Positions 10,725 through 23,800 are shown, numbered from the stretch's first letter. The stretch: DNA of 64,000 bases from Parapristionchus giblindavisi (GCA_943737045.1 CALSFV010000046.1:434001-498000), one strand, 5' to 3'. The notes: generated from the sequence alone by a model not told the origin. Made by a program: numbers and translations.

Positions 10725-13700
10725 ACTTGTGAAATGTGAAAATGGCAACGATACCTATCGTGTCACATACCATGTGAAAGAGCAAAAAAAATCTGAATAC
10801 GATACACTTTTCCATTCCTGAAAAGAGATCACATAGGCCAAAATGCTAAATTTTCTTCCAGTACTCTTTGCATTTTCGCTACAAAACAATTCATGACAAG
10901 TCAAATTATCAACGATACTAATCGTGTCATATACCATGTGAAAGAGAAAAAAATTCTGAATCGTACACTCTTCAGCTCATGTCGAACCGTATTATTTTAC
11001 AGTCGCGAAAATGGCCGAAGTACAAAAGTAGCTTTTACTCTTATATGATAAAAATTACTTGTGAAATGTGAAAATGGCAACGATACCTATCGTGTCGTAT
11101 ACCATGTGAAAGAGTAAAAAAATCTGAATACGATACACTTTTCCATTCCTGAAAAGCGGTCACATATGCCAAAATGCTAAATTATCTTCCAGTACTCTTT
11201 GCATTTTCCCTACAAAACAATTCATGACAAGTCAAATTGTCAACGATACTAATCGTGTCATATACCATGTGAAAGAGAAAAAAATGCTGAATCGTACACA
11301 CTTCAGCTCCTGTCGAACCGTATTATTTTACAGTCGCGAAAATGGCCGAAGTACAAAAGTAGCTTTTACTCTTATATGATAAAAATGACTTGTGAAATGT
11401 GAAAATGGCAATGAAACCTATCTTGTAGTATACCCAACGAAAGAGCAAAAAAATCTGAATACGATACACTTTTCCATTCCTGAACAGCGGTCACATAAGC
11501 CAAAATGCTAAATTATCTTCCAGTACTCTTTGCATTATCGCTACAAAACAATTCATGACAAGTCAAATTATCAACGATACTAATCGTGTCATATACCATG
11601 TGAAAGAGAAAAAAATTCTGAATCGTACACTCTTCAGCTCATGTCGAACCGTATTATTTTACGGTCGACACAATGACCGAAGTACAAAAGTAGCTTTTAC
11701 TCTTATATGATAAAAATTACTTGTGAAATGTGAAAATGGCAACCATACCTATCGTGTCGTATACCATGTGAAAGAGTAAAAAAATCTGAATACGATACAC
11801 TTTTCCATTCCTGAAAAGCGGTCACATATGCCAAAATGCTAAATTATCTTCCAGTACTCTTTGCATTATCGCTACAAAACAATTCATGACAAGTCAAATT
11901 GTCAACGATACTAATCGTGTGATATACCATGTGAAAGAGAAAAAAATGCTGAATCGTACACACTTCAGCTCCTGTCTAACCGTATTATTTTACAGTCGCG
12001 AAAATGGCCGAAGTACAAAAGTAGCTTTTACTCTTATATGATAAAAATGACTTGTGAAATGTGAAAATGGCAATGAAACCTATCTTGTAGTATACCCAAC
12101 GAAAGAGCAAAAAAATCTGAATACGATACACTTTTCCATTCCTGAACAGCGGTCACATAAGCCAAAATGCTAAATTATCTTCCAGTACTCTTTGCATTAT
12201 CGCTACAAAACAATTCATGACAAGTCAAATTATCAACGATACTAATCGTGTCATATACCATGTGAAAGAGAAAAAAATTCTGAATCGTACACTCTTCAGC
12301 TCATGTCGAACCGTATTATTTTACGGTCGACACAATGACCGAAGTACAAAAGTAGCTTTTACTCTTATATGATAAAAATTACTTGTGAAATGTGAAAATG
12401 GCAACCATACCTATCGTGTCGTATACCATGTGAAAGAGTAAAAAAATCTGAATACGATACACTTTTCCATTCCTGAAAAGCGGTCACATATGCCAAAATG
12501 CTAAATTATCTTCCAGTACTCTTTGCATTTTCGCTACAAAACAATTCATGACAAGTCAAATTGTCAACGATACTAATCGTGTGATATACCATGTGAAAGA
12601 GAAAAAAATGCTGAATCGTACACACTTCAGCTCCTGTCTAACCGTATTATTTTACAGTCGCGAAAATGGCCGAAGTACAAAAGTAGCTTTTACTCTTATA
12701 TGATAAAAATTACTTGTGAAATGTGAAAATGGCAATGAAACCTATCGTGTCGTATACCATGTGAAAGAGCAAAAAAATCTGAATACGATACACTTTTCCA
12801 TTCCTGAACAGCGGTCACATAAGCCAAAATGCTAAATTATCTTCCAGTACTCTTTGCATTATCGCTACAAAACAATTCATGACAAGTCAAATTATCAACG
12901 ATACTAATCGTGTCATATACCATGTGAAAGAGAAAAAAATTCTGAATCGTACACTCTTCAGCTCATGTCGAACCGTATTATTTTACGGTCGACACAATGA
13001 CCGAAGTACAAAAGTAGCTTTTACTCTTATATGATAAAAATTACTTGTGAAATGTGAAAATGGCAACGATACCTATCGTGTCGTATACCATGTGAAAGAG
13101 TAAAAAAATCTGAATACGATACACTTTTCCATTCCTGAAAAGCGGTCACATATGCCAAAATGCTAAATTATCTTCCAGTACTCTTTGCATTTTCGCTACA
13201 AAACAATTCATGACAAGTCAAATTGTCAACGATACTAATCGTGTCATATACCATGTGAAAGAGAAAAAAATGCTGAATCGTACACACTTCAGCTCCTGTC
13301 TAACCGTATTATTTTACAGTCGCGAAAATGGCCGAAGTACAAAAGTAGCTTTTACTCTTATATGATAAAAATAACTTGTGAAATGTGAAAATGGCAACGA
13401 TACCTATCGTGTCACATACCATGTGAAAGAGCAAAAAAAATCTGAATACGATACACTTTTCCATTCCTGAAAAGAGATCACATAGGCCAAAATGCTAAAT
13501 TTTCTTCCAGTACTCTTTGCATTTTCGCTACAAAACAATTCATGACAAGTCAAATTATCAACGATACTAATCGTGTCATATACCATGTGAAAGAGAAAAA
13601 AATTCTGAATCGTACACTCTTCAGCTCATGTCGAACCGTATTATTTTACGGTCGACACAATGGCCGAAGTACAAAAGTAGCTTTTACTCTTATATGATAA

Positions 13701-14700
13701 AAATTACTTGTGAAATGTGAAAATGGCAACGATACCTATCGTGTCGTATACCATGTGAAAGAGTAAAAAAATCTGAATACGATACACTTTTCCATTCCTG
13801 AAAAGCGGTCACATATGCCAAAATGCTAAATTATCTTCCAGTACTCTTTGCATTTTCCCTACAAAACAATTCATGACAAGTCAAATTGTCAACGATACTA
13901 ATCGTGTCATATACCATGTGAAAGAGAAAAAAATGCTGAATCGTACACACTTCAGCTCCTGTCGAACCGTATTATTTTACAGTCGCGACAATGGCCGAAG
14001 TACAAAAGTAGCTTTTACTCTTATATGATAAAAATTACTTGTGAAATGTGAAAATGGCAACGATACCTATCGTGTCACATACCATGTGAAAGAGCAAAAA
14101 AAATCTGAATACGATACACTTTTCCATTCCTGAACAGCGGTCACATAAGCCAAAATGCTAAATTATCTTCCAGTACTCTTTGCATTATCGCTACAAAACA
14201 AATCATGACAAGTCAAATTATCAACGATACTAATCGTGTCATATACCATGTGAAAGAGAAAAAAATTCTGAATCGTACACTCTTCAGCTCATGTCGAACC
14301 GTATTATTTTACGGTCGACACAATGGCCGAAGTACAAAAGTAGCTTTTACTCTTATATGATAAAAATTACTTGTGAAATGTGAAAATGGCAACGATACCT
14401 ATCGTGTCACATACCATGTGAAAGAGCAAAAAAAATCTGAATACGATACACTTTTCCATTCCTGAAAAGAGGTCACATAGGCCAAAATGCTAAATTTTCT
14501 TCCAGTACTCTTTGCATTTTCGCTACAAAACAATTCATGACAAGTCAAATTATCAACGATACTAATCGTGTCATATACCATGTGAAAGAGAAAAAAATTC
14601 TGAATCGTACACTCTTCAGCTCATGTCGAACCGTATTATTTTACGGTCGACACAATGACCGAAGTACAAAAGTAGCTTTTACTCTTATATGATAAAAATT

Positions 14701-14867
14701 ACTTGTGAAATGTGAAAATGGCAACGATACCTATCGTGTCATATACCATGTGAAAGAGAAAAAATTCTGAATCGTACACTCTTCAGCTCATGTCGAACCG
14801 TATTATTTTACGGTCGACACAATGGCCGAAGTACAAAAGTAGCTTTTACTCTTATATGATAAAAATT
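14701..14867 (+). repeat. Half-length monomer (167 bp), last one in the window
   Basis: It carries the same markers as the copy at 10558 and is followed by the same D - C - B - C series. No half monomer was found to the right of this point, so about 49 kb of array lacks them. Confidence 0.94.
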
Positions 14868-17185
14868 ACTTGTGAAATGTGAAAATGGCAACGATACCTA
14901 TCGTGTCACATACCATGTGAAAGAGCAAAAAAAATCTGAATACGATACACTTTTCCATTCCTGAAAAGAGATCACATAGGCCAAAATGCTAAATTTTCTT
15001 CCAGTACTCTTTGCATTTTCGCTACAAAACAATTCATGACAAGTCAAATTATCAACGATACTAATCGTGTCATATACCATGTGAAAGAGAAAAAAATTCT
15101 GAATCGTACACTCTTCAGCTCATGTCGAACCGTATTATTTTACAGTCGCGAAAATGGCCGAAGTACAAAAGTAGCTTTTACTCTTATATGATAAAAATTA
15201 CTTGTGAAATGTGAAAATGGCAACGATACCTATCGTGTCGTATACCATGTGAAAGAGTAAAAAAATCTGAATACGATACACTTTTCCATTCCTGAAAAGC
15301 GGTCACATATGCCAAAATGCTAAATTATCTTCCAGTACTCTTTGCATTTTCCCTACAAAACAATTCATGACAAGTCAAATTGTCAACGATACTAATCGTG
15401 TCATATACCATGTGAAAGAGAAAAAAATGCTGAATCGTACACACTTCAGCTCCTGTCGAACCGTATTATTTTACAGTCGCGAAAATGGCCGAAGTACAAA
15501 AGTAGCTTTTACTCTTATATGATAAAAATGACTTGTGAAATGTGAAAATGGCAATGAAACCTATCTTGTAGTATACCCAACGAAAGAGCAAAAAAATCTG
15601 AATACGATACACTTTTCCATTCCTGAACAGCGGTCACATAAGCCAAAATGCTAAATTATCTTCCAGTACTCTTTGCATTATCGCTACAAAACAATTCATG
15701 ACAAGTCAAATTATCAACGATACTAATCGTGTCATATACCATGTGAAAGATAAAAAAATTCTGAATCGTACACTCTTCAGCTCATGTCGAACCGTATTAT
15801 TTTACGGTCGACACAATGACCGAAGTACAAAAGTAGCTTTTACTCTTATATGATAAAAATTACTTGTGAAATGTGAAAATGGCAACCATACCTATCGTGT
15901 CGTATACCATGTGAAAGAGTAAAAAAATCTGAATACGATACACTTTTCCATTCCTGAAAAGCGGTCACATATGCCAAAATGCTAAATTATCTTCCAGTAC
16001 TCTTTGCATTTTCGCTACAAAACAATTCATGACAAGTCAAATTGTCAACGATACTAATCGTGTGATATACCATGTGAAAGAGAAAAAAATGCTGAATCGT
16101 ACACACTTCAGCTCCTGTCTAACCGTATTATTTTACAGTCGCGAAAATGGCCGAAGTACAAAAGTAGCTTTTACTCTTATATGATAAAAATTACTTGTGA
16201 AATGTGAAAATGGCAATGAAACCTATCGTGTCGTATACCATGTGAAAGAGCAAAAAAATCTGAATACGATACACTTTTCCATTCCTGAACAGCGGTCACA
16301 TAGGCCAAAATGCTAAATTATCTTCCAGTACTCTTTGCATTTTCGCTACAAAACAATTCATGACAAGTCAAATTATCAACGATACTAATCGTGTCATATA
16401 CCATGTGAAAGAGAAAAAAATTCTGAATCGTACACTCTTCAGCTCATGTCGAACCGTATTATTTTACGATCGACACAATGACCGAAGTACAAAAGTAGCT
16501 TTTACTCTTATATGATAAAAATTACTTGTGAAATGTGAAAATGGCAACGATACCTATCGTGTCGTATACCATGTGAAAGAGTAAAAAAATCTGAATACGA
16601 TACACTTTTCCATTCCTGAAAAGCGGTCACATATGCCAAAATGCTAAATTATCTTCCAGTACTCTTTGCATTTTCGCTACAAAACAATTCATGACAAGTC
16701 AAATTGTCAACGATACTAATCGTGTCATATACCATGTGAAAGAGAAAAAAATGCTGAATCGTACACACTTCAGCTCCTGTCGAACCGTATTATTTTACAG
16801 TCGCGAAAATGGCCGAAGTACAAAAGTAGCTTTTACTCTTATATGATAAAAATGACTTGTGAAATGTGAAAATGGCAATGAAACCTATCTTGTAGTATAC
16901 CCAACGAAAGAGCAAAAAAATCTGAATACGATACACTTTTCCATTCCTGAACAGCGGTCACATAAGCCAAAATGCTAAATTATCTTCCAGTACTCTTTGC
17001 ATTATCGCTACAAAACAATTCATGACAAGTCAAATTATCAACGATACTAATCGTGTCATATACCATGTGAAAGAGAAAAAAATTCTGAATCGTACACTCT
17101 TCAGCTCATGTCGAACCGTATTATTTTACGGTCGACACAATGACCGAAGTACAAAAGTAGCTTTTACTCTTATATGATAAAAATT

Positions 17186-20100
17186 ACTTGTGAAATGTGA
17201 AAATGGCAACGATACCTATCGTGTCGTATACCATGTGAAAGAGTAAAAAAATCTGAATACGATACACTTTTCCATTCCTGAAAAGCGGTCACATATGCCA
17301 AAATGCTAAATTATCTTCCAGTACTCTTTGCATTTTCGCTACAAAACAATTCATGACAAGTCAAATTGTCAACGATACTAATCGTGTCATATACCATGTG
17401 AAAGAGAAAAAAATGCTGAATCGTACACACTTCAGCTCCTGTCTAACCGTATTATTTTACAGTCGCGAAAATGGCCGAAGTACAAAAGTAGCTTTTACTC
17501 TTATATGATAAAAATAACTTGTGAAATGTGAAAATGGCAATGAAACCTATCGTGTCGTATACCATGTGAAAGAGCAAAAAAATCTGAATACGATACACTT
17601 TTCCATTCCTGAAAAGCGGTCACATATGCCAAAATGCTAAATTATCTTCCAGTACTCTTTGCATTTTCGCTACAAAACAATTCATGACAAGTCAAATTAT
17701 CAACGATACTAATCGTGTCATATACCATGTGAAAGAGAAAAAAATTCTGAATCGTACACTCTTCAGCTCATGTCGAACCGTATTATTTTACAGTCGCGAC
17801 AATGGCCGAAGTACAAAAGTAGCTTTTACTCTTATATGATAAAAATTACTTGTGAAATGTGAAAATGGCAATGATACCTATCTTGTCGTATACCCAACGA
17901 AAGAGCAAAAAAATCTGAATACGATACACTTTTCCATTCCTGAACAGCGGTCACATAGGCCAAAATGCTAAATTATCTTCCAGTACTCTTTGCATTTTCG
18001 CTACAAAACAATTCATGACAAGTCAAATTATCAACGATACTAATCGTGTCATATACCATGTGAAAGAGAAAAAAATTCTGAATCGTACACTCTTCAGCTC
18101 ATGTCGAACCGTATTATTTTACAGTCGCGACAATGGCCGAAGTACAAAAGTAGCTTTTACTCTTATATGATAAAAATTACTTGTGAAATGTGAAAATGGC
18201 AATGAAACCTATCTTGTCGTATACCCAACGAAAGAGCAAAAAAATCTGAATACGATACACTTTTCCATTCCTGAACAGCGGTCACATAGGCCAAAATGCT
18301 AAATTATCCTGCAGTACTCTTTGCATTTTCGCTACAAAACAATTCATGACAAGTCAAATTATCAACGATACTAATCGTGTCATATACCATGTGAAAGAGA
18401 AAAAAATACTGAATCGTACACTCTTCAGCTCATGTCGAACCGTATTATTTTACGGTCGACACAATGACCGAAGTACAAAAGTAGCTTTTACTCTTATATG
18501 ATAAAAATTACTTGTGAAATGTGAAAATGGCAACGATACCTATCGTGTCGTATACCATGTGAAAGAGTAAAAAAAATCTGAATACGATACACTTTTCCAT
18601 TCCTGAAAAGCGGTCACATATGCCAAAATGCTAAATTATCTTCCAGTACTCTTTGCATTTTCGCTACAAAACAATTCATGACAAGTCAAATTGTCAACGA
18701 TACTAATCGTGTCATATACCATGTGAAAGAGAAAAAAATTCTGAATCGTACACTCTTCAGCTCATGTCGAACCGTATTATTTTACAGTCGCGACAATGGC
18801 CGAAGTACAAAAGTAGCTTTTACTCTTATATGATAAAAATTACTTGTGAAATGTGAAAATGGCAATGAAACCTATCTTGTCGTATACCCAACGAAAGAGC
18901 AAAAAAATCTGAATACGATACACTTTTCCATTCCTGAACAGCGGTCACATAGGCCAAAATGCTAAATTATCTTCCAGTACTCTTTGCATTTTCGCTACAA
19001 AACAATTCATGACAAGTCAAATTATCAACGATACTAATCGTGTCATATACCATGTGAAAGAGAAAAAAATTCTGAATCGTACACTCTTCAGCTCATGTCG
19101 AACCGTATTATTTTACGGTCGACACAATGACCGAAGTACAAAAGTAGCTTTTACTCTTATATGATAAAAATTACTTGTGAAATGTGAAAATGGCAACGAT
19201 ACCTATCGTGTCGTATACCATGTGAAAGAGTAAAAAAATCTGAATACGATACACTTTTCCATTCCTGAAAAGCGGTCACATATGCCAAAATGCTAAATTA
19301 TCTTCCAGTACTCTTTGCATTTTCGCTACAAAACAATTCATGACAAGTCAAATTGTCAACGATACTAATCGTGTCATATACCATGTGAAAGAGAAAAAAA
19401 TGCTGAATCGTACACACTTCAGCTCCTGTCTAACCGTATTATTTTACAGTCGCGAAAATGGCCGAAGTACAAAAGTAGCTTTTACTCTTATATGATAAAA
19501 ATAACTTGTGAAATGTGAAAATGGCAATGAAACCTATCGTGTCGTATACCATGTGAAAGAGCAAAAAAATCTGAATACGATACACTTTTCCATTCCTGAA
19601 AAGCGGTCACATATGCCAAAATGCTAAATTATCTTCCAGTACTCTTTGCATTTTCGCTACAAAACAATTCATGACAAGTCAAATTATCAACGATACTAAT
19701 CGTGTCATATACCATGTGAAAGAGAAAAAAATTCTGAATCGTACACTCTTCAGCTCATGTCGAACCGTATTATTTTACAGTCGCGACAATGGCCGAAGTA
19801 CAAAAGTAGCTTTTACTCTTATATGATAAAAATTACTTGTGAAATGTGAAAATGGCAATGAAACCTATCTTGTCGTATACCCAACGAAAGAGCAAAAAAA
19901 TCTGAATACGATACACTTTTCCATTCCTGAACAGCGGTCACATAGGCCAAAATGCTAAATTATCGTCCAGTACTCTTTGCATTTTCGCTACAAAACAATT
20001 CATGACAAGTCAAATTATCAACGATACTAATCGTGTCATATACCATGTGAAAGAGAAAAAAATTCTGAATCGTACACTCTTCAGCTCATGTCGAACCGTA

Positions 20101-20496
20101 TTATTTTACAGTCGCGACAATGGCCGAAGTACAAAAGTAGCTTTTACTCTTATATGATAAAAATTACTTGTGAAATGTGAAAATGGCAATGAAACCTATC
20201 TTGTTGTATACCCAACGAAAGAGCAAAAAAATCTGAATACGATACACTTTTCCATTCCTGAACAGCGGTCACATAGGCCAAAATGCTAAATTATCTTCCA
20301 GTACTCTTTGCATTTTCGCTACAAAACAATTCATGACAAGTCAAATTATCAACGATACTAATCGTGTCATATACCATGTGAAAGAGAAAAAAATACTGAA
20401 TCGTACACTCTTCAGCTCATGTCGAACCGTATTATTTTACGGTCGACACAATGACCGAAGTACAAAAGTAGCTTTTACTCTTATATGATAAAAATT
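17186..20496 (+). repeat. Two ~1.99-kb related blocks, second one partial (C-E-B-B-C-B / C-E-B-B)
   Basis: Units at 17186 (C), 17517 (E), 17848 (B), 18179 (B), 18510 (C) and 18842 (B) are followed by 19173 (C), 19504 (E), 19835 (B) and 20166 (B), then C at 20497. The period is 1987 bp, six monomers plus one extra A in the run at 18510. Both E copies follow 'aaaaataactt', a shared private junction variant. Confidence 0.85.
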
Positions 20497-20517
20497 ACTT
20501 GTGAAATGTGAAAATGG

Positions 20518-20578
20518 CAACGATACCTATCGTGTCGTATACCATGTGAAAGAGTAAAAAAATCTGAATACGATACAC
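20518..20578 (+). repeat. Sub-unit A core of the monomer
   Basis: It aligns to the B core 163 bp downstream with 54 identities in 61 columns (five mismatches and two single-base gaps). It begins with the dyad ACGAT-ACCT-ATCGT and includes 'tataccatgtgaaagag' followed by an A-run. The shared core shows that the 331-bp unit arose by duplication of a unit of about 165 bp. Confidence 0.9.
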
Positions 20579-20680
20579 TTTTCCATTCCTGAAAAGCGGT
20601 CACATATGCCAAAATGCTAAATTATCTTCCAGTACTCTTTGCATTTTCGCTACAAAACAATTCATGACAAGTCAAATTGT

Positions 20681-20739
20681 CAACGATACTAATCGTGTCA
20701 TATACCATGTGAAAGAGAAAAAAATTCTGAATCGTACAC
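20681..20739 (+). repeat. Sub-unit B core of the monomer
   Basis: This is the second copy of the ancestral half-unit, with the dyad ACGAT-ACTA-ATCGT and the same 'tataccatgtgaaagag' followed by an A-run. From here to the next monomer's A core is 168 bp, exactly the length of the standard half monomer. Confidence 0.9.
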
Positions 20740-20756
20740 TCTTCAGCTCATGTCGA

Positions 20757-20774
20757 ACCGTATTATTTTACGGT
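20757..20774 (+). other. Short inverted repeat (possible hairpin) ACCGTA-6-TACGGT
   Basis: The arms ACCGTA and TACGGT flank a six-base TTATTT spacer. The motif is intact in monomers with the GTCGAC tail and broken in those with the 'tacagtcgcga' tail. A second inverted repeat, CGGTC/GACCG, overlaps its right side (20771-20775 with 20784-20788). Any protein binding or extrusion is speculative. Confidence 0.6.
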
Positions 20775-20827
20775 CGACACAATGACCGAAGTACAAAAGT
20801 AGCTTTTACTCTTATATGATAAAAATT

Positions 20828-23800
20828 ACTTGTGAAATGTGAAAATGGCAACGATACCTATCGTGTCGTATACCATGTGAAAGAGTAAAAAAATCTGAAT
20901 ACGATACACTTTTCCATTCCTGAAAAGCGGTCACATATGCCAAAATGCTAAATTATCGTCCAGTACTCTTTGCATTTTCGCTACAAAACAATTCATGACA
21001 AGTCAAATTATCAACGATACTAATCGTGTCATATACCATGTGAAAGAGAAAAAAATACTGAATCGTACACTCTTCAGCTCATGTCGAGCCGTATTATTTT
21101 ACGGTCGACACAATGACCGAAGTACAAAAGTAGCTTTTACTCTTATATGATAAAAATTACTTGTGAAATGTGAAAATGGCAACGATACCTATCGTGTCGT
21201 ATACCATGTGAAAGAGTAAAAAAATCTGAATACGATACACTTTTCCATTCCTGAAAAGCGGTCACATATGCCAAAATGCTAAATTATCTTCCAGTACTCT
21301 TTGCATTTTCGCTACAAAACAATTCATGACAAGTCAAATTGTCAACGATACTAATCGTGTCATATACCATGTGAAAGAGAAAAAAATTCTGAATCGTACA
21401 CTCTTCAGCTCATGTCGAACCGTATTATTTTACAGTCGCGACAATGGCCGAAGTACAAAAGTAGCTTTTACTCTTATATGATAAAAATTACTTGTGAAAT
21501 GTGAAAATGGCAATGAAACCTATCTTGTCGTATACCCAACGAAAGAGCAAAAAAATCTGAATACGATACACTTTTCCATTCCTGAACAGCGGTCACATAG
21601 GCCAAAATGCTAAATTATCTTCCAGTACTCTTTGCATTTTCGCTACAAAACAATTCATGACAAGTCAAATTATCAACGATACTAATCGTGTCATATACCA
21701 TGTGAAAGAGAAAAAAATTCTGAATCGTACACTCTTCAGCTCATGTCGAACCGTATTATTTTACGGTCGACACAATGACCGAAGTACAAAAGTAGCTTTT
21801 ACTCTTATATGATAAAAATTACTTGTGAAATGTGAAAATGGCAACGATACCTATCGTGTCGTATACCATGTGAAAGAGTAAAAAAATCTGAATACGATAC
21901 ACTTTTCCATTCCTGAAAAGCGGTCACATATGCCAAAATGCTAAATTATCTTCCAGTACTCTTTGCATTTTCGCTACAAAACAATTCATGACAAGTCAAA
22001 TTGTCAACGATACTAATCGTGTCATATACCATGTGAAAGAGAAAAAAATTCTGAATCGTACACTCTTCAGCTCATGTCGAACCGTATTATTTTACAGTCG
22101 CGACAATGGCCGAAGTACAAAAGTAGCTTTTACTCTTATATGATAAAAATTACTTGTGAAATGTGAAAATGGCAATGAAACCTATCTTGTCGTATACCCA
22201 ACGAAAGAGCAAAAAAATCTGAATACGATACACTTTTCCATTCCTGAACAGCGGTCACATAGGCCAAAATGCTAAATTATCTTCCAGTACTCTTTGCATT
22301 TTCGCTACAAAACAATTCATGACAAGTCAAATTATCAACGATACTAATCGTGTCATATACCATGTGAAAGAGAAAAAAATTCTGAATCGTACACTCTTCA
22401 GCTCATGTCGAACCGTATTATTTTACGGTCGACACAATGACCGAAGTACAAAAGTAGCTTTTACTCTTATATGATAAAAATTACTTGTGAAATGTGAAAA
22501 TGGCAACGATACCTATCGTGTCGTATACCATGTGAAAGAGTAAAAAAATCTGAATACGATACACTTTTCCATTCCTGAAAAGCGGTCACATATGCCAAAA
22601 TGCTAAATTATCTTCCAGTACTCTTTGCATTTTCGCTACAAAACAATTCATGACAAGTCAAATTGTCAACGATACTAATCGTGTCATATACCATGTGAAA
22701 GAGAAAAAAATTCTGAATCGTACACTCTTCAGCTCATGTCGAACCGTATTATTTTACAGTCGCGACAATGGCCGAAGTACAAAAGTAGCTTTTACTCTTA
22801 TATGATAAAAATTACTTGTGAAATGTGAAAATGGCAATGAAACCTATCTTGTCGTATACCCAACGAAAGAGCAAAAAAATCTGAATACGATACACTTTTC
22901 CATTCCTGAACAGCGGTCACATAGGCCAAAATGCTAAATTATCTTCCAGTACTCTTTGCATTTTCGCTACAAAACAATTCATGACAAGTCAAATTATCAA
23001 CGATACTAATCGTGTCATATACCATGTGAAAGAGAAAAAAATACTGAATCGTACACTCTTCAGCTCATGTCGAACCGTATTATTTTACGGTCGACACAAT
23101 GACCGAAGTACAAAAGTAGCTTTTACTCTTATATGATAAAAATTACTTGTGAAATGTGAAAATGGCAACGATACCTATCGTGTCGTATACCATGTGAAAG
23201 AGTAAAAAAATCTGAATACGATACACTTTTCCATTCCTGAAAAGCGGTCACATATGCCAAAATGCTAAATTATCTTCCAGTACTCTTTGCATTTTCGCTA
23301 CAAAACAATTCATGACAAGTCAAATTGTCAACGATACTAATCGTGTCATATACCATGTGAAAGAGAAAAAAATTCTGAATCGTACACTCTTCAGCTCATG
23401 TCGAACCGTATTATTTTACAGTCGCGACAATGGCCGAAGTACAAAAGTAGCTTTTACTCTTATATGATAAAAATTACTTGTGAAATGTGAAAATGGCAAT
23501 GAAACCTATCTTGTCGTATACCCAACGAAAGAGCAAAAAAATCTGAATACGATACACTTTTCCATTCCTGAACAGCGGTCACATAGGCCAAAATGCTAAA
23601 TTATCTTCCAGTACTCTTTGCATTTTCGCTACAAAACAATTCATGACAAGTCAAATTATCAACGATACTAATCGTGTCATATACCATGTGAAAGAGAAAA
23701 AAATACTGAATCGTACACTCTTCAGCTCATGTCGAACCGTATTATTTTACGGTCGACACAATGACCGAAGTACAAAAGTAGCTTTTACTCTTATATGATA

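Larger units (their letters stand above)
10558..18841 (+). repeat. Transition zone of mosaic full-length monomers
   Basis: Unit starts are 10558 (half), 10725, 11057, 11388, 11719, 12050, 12381, 12712, 13043, 13374, 13706, 14037, 14369, 14701 (half), 14868, 15200, 15531, 15862, 16193, 16524, 16855, 17186, 17517, 17848, 18179 and 18510. The zone mixes undeleted D ('aaattttcttcc'), C with a 'tcgcgaaaatgg' tail, a B subtype with 'cttgtagtat', 'cataagcc' and 'cattatcgc', a C subtype with 'gcaaccatacc' and 'gtgatatacc', and E mosaics. The step into the B subtype is often marked by 'aaaaatgact' in place of 'aaaaattact' (11388, 12050, 15531, 16855). The regular B/C alternation of the core begins near the right end of this zone. 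Confidence 0.94.
20497..20827 (+). repeat. Reference 331-bp monomer (class C)
   Basis: This copy was counted by hand as a typical unit: 331 bp, 64 C, 50 G, 34.4% GC and 14 CpG. In order it holds an A sub-unit core (20518-20578), 'cggtcacatatgcc' with a CATATG site, the stretch lost in the deleted class, a B sub-unit core (20681-20739), a 6-bp-stem hairpin (20757-20774) and a GTCGAC site (20773-20778). The + strand is purine-rich, mostly from the two A-runs after 'gaaagag'. Since 331 is not a multiple of three, every reading frame shifts from one monomer to the next. Confidence 0.95.

Noticed and set aside
10755..15080. Minus-strand 60-codon open frames in D monomers (10755, 13404, 14399, 14898)
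   Set aside because: They are chance frames within the repeat unit, present only in the undeleted D subtype and without recognisable protein features.
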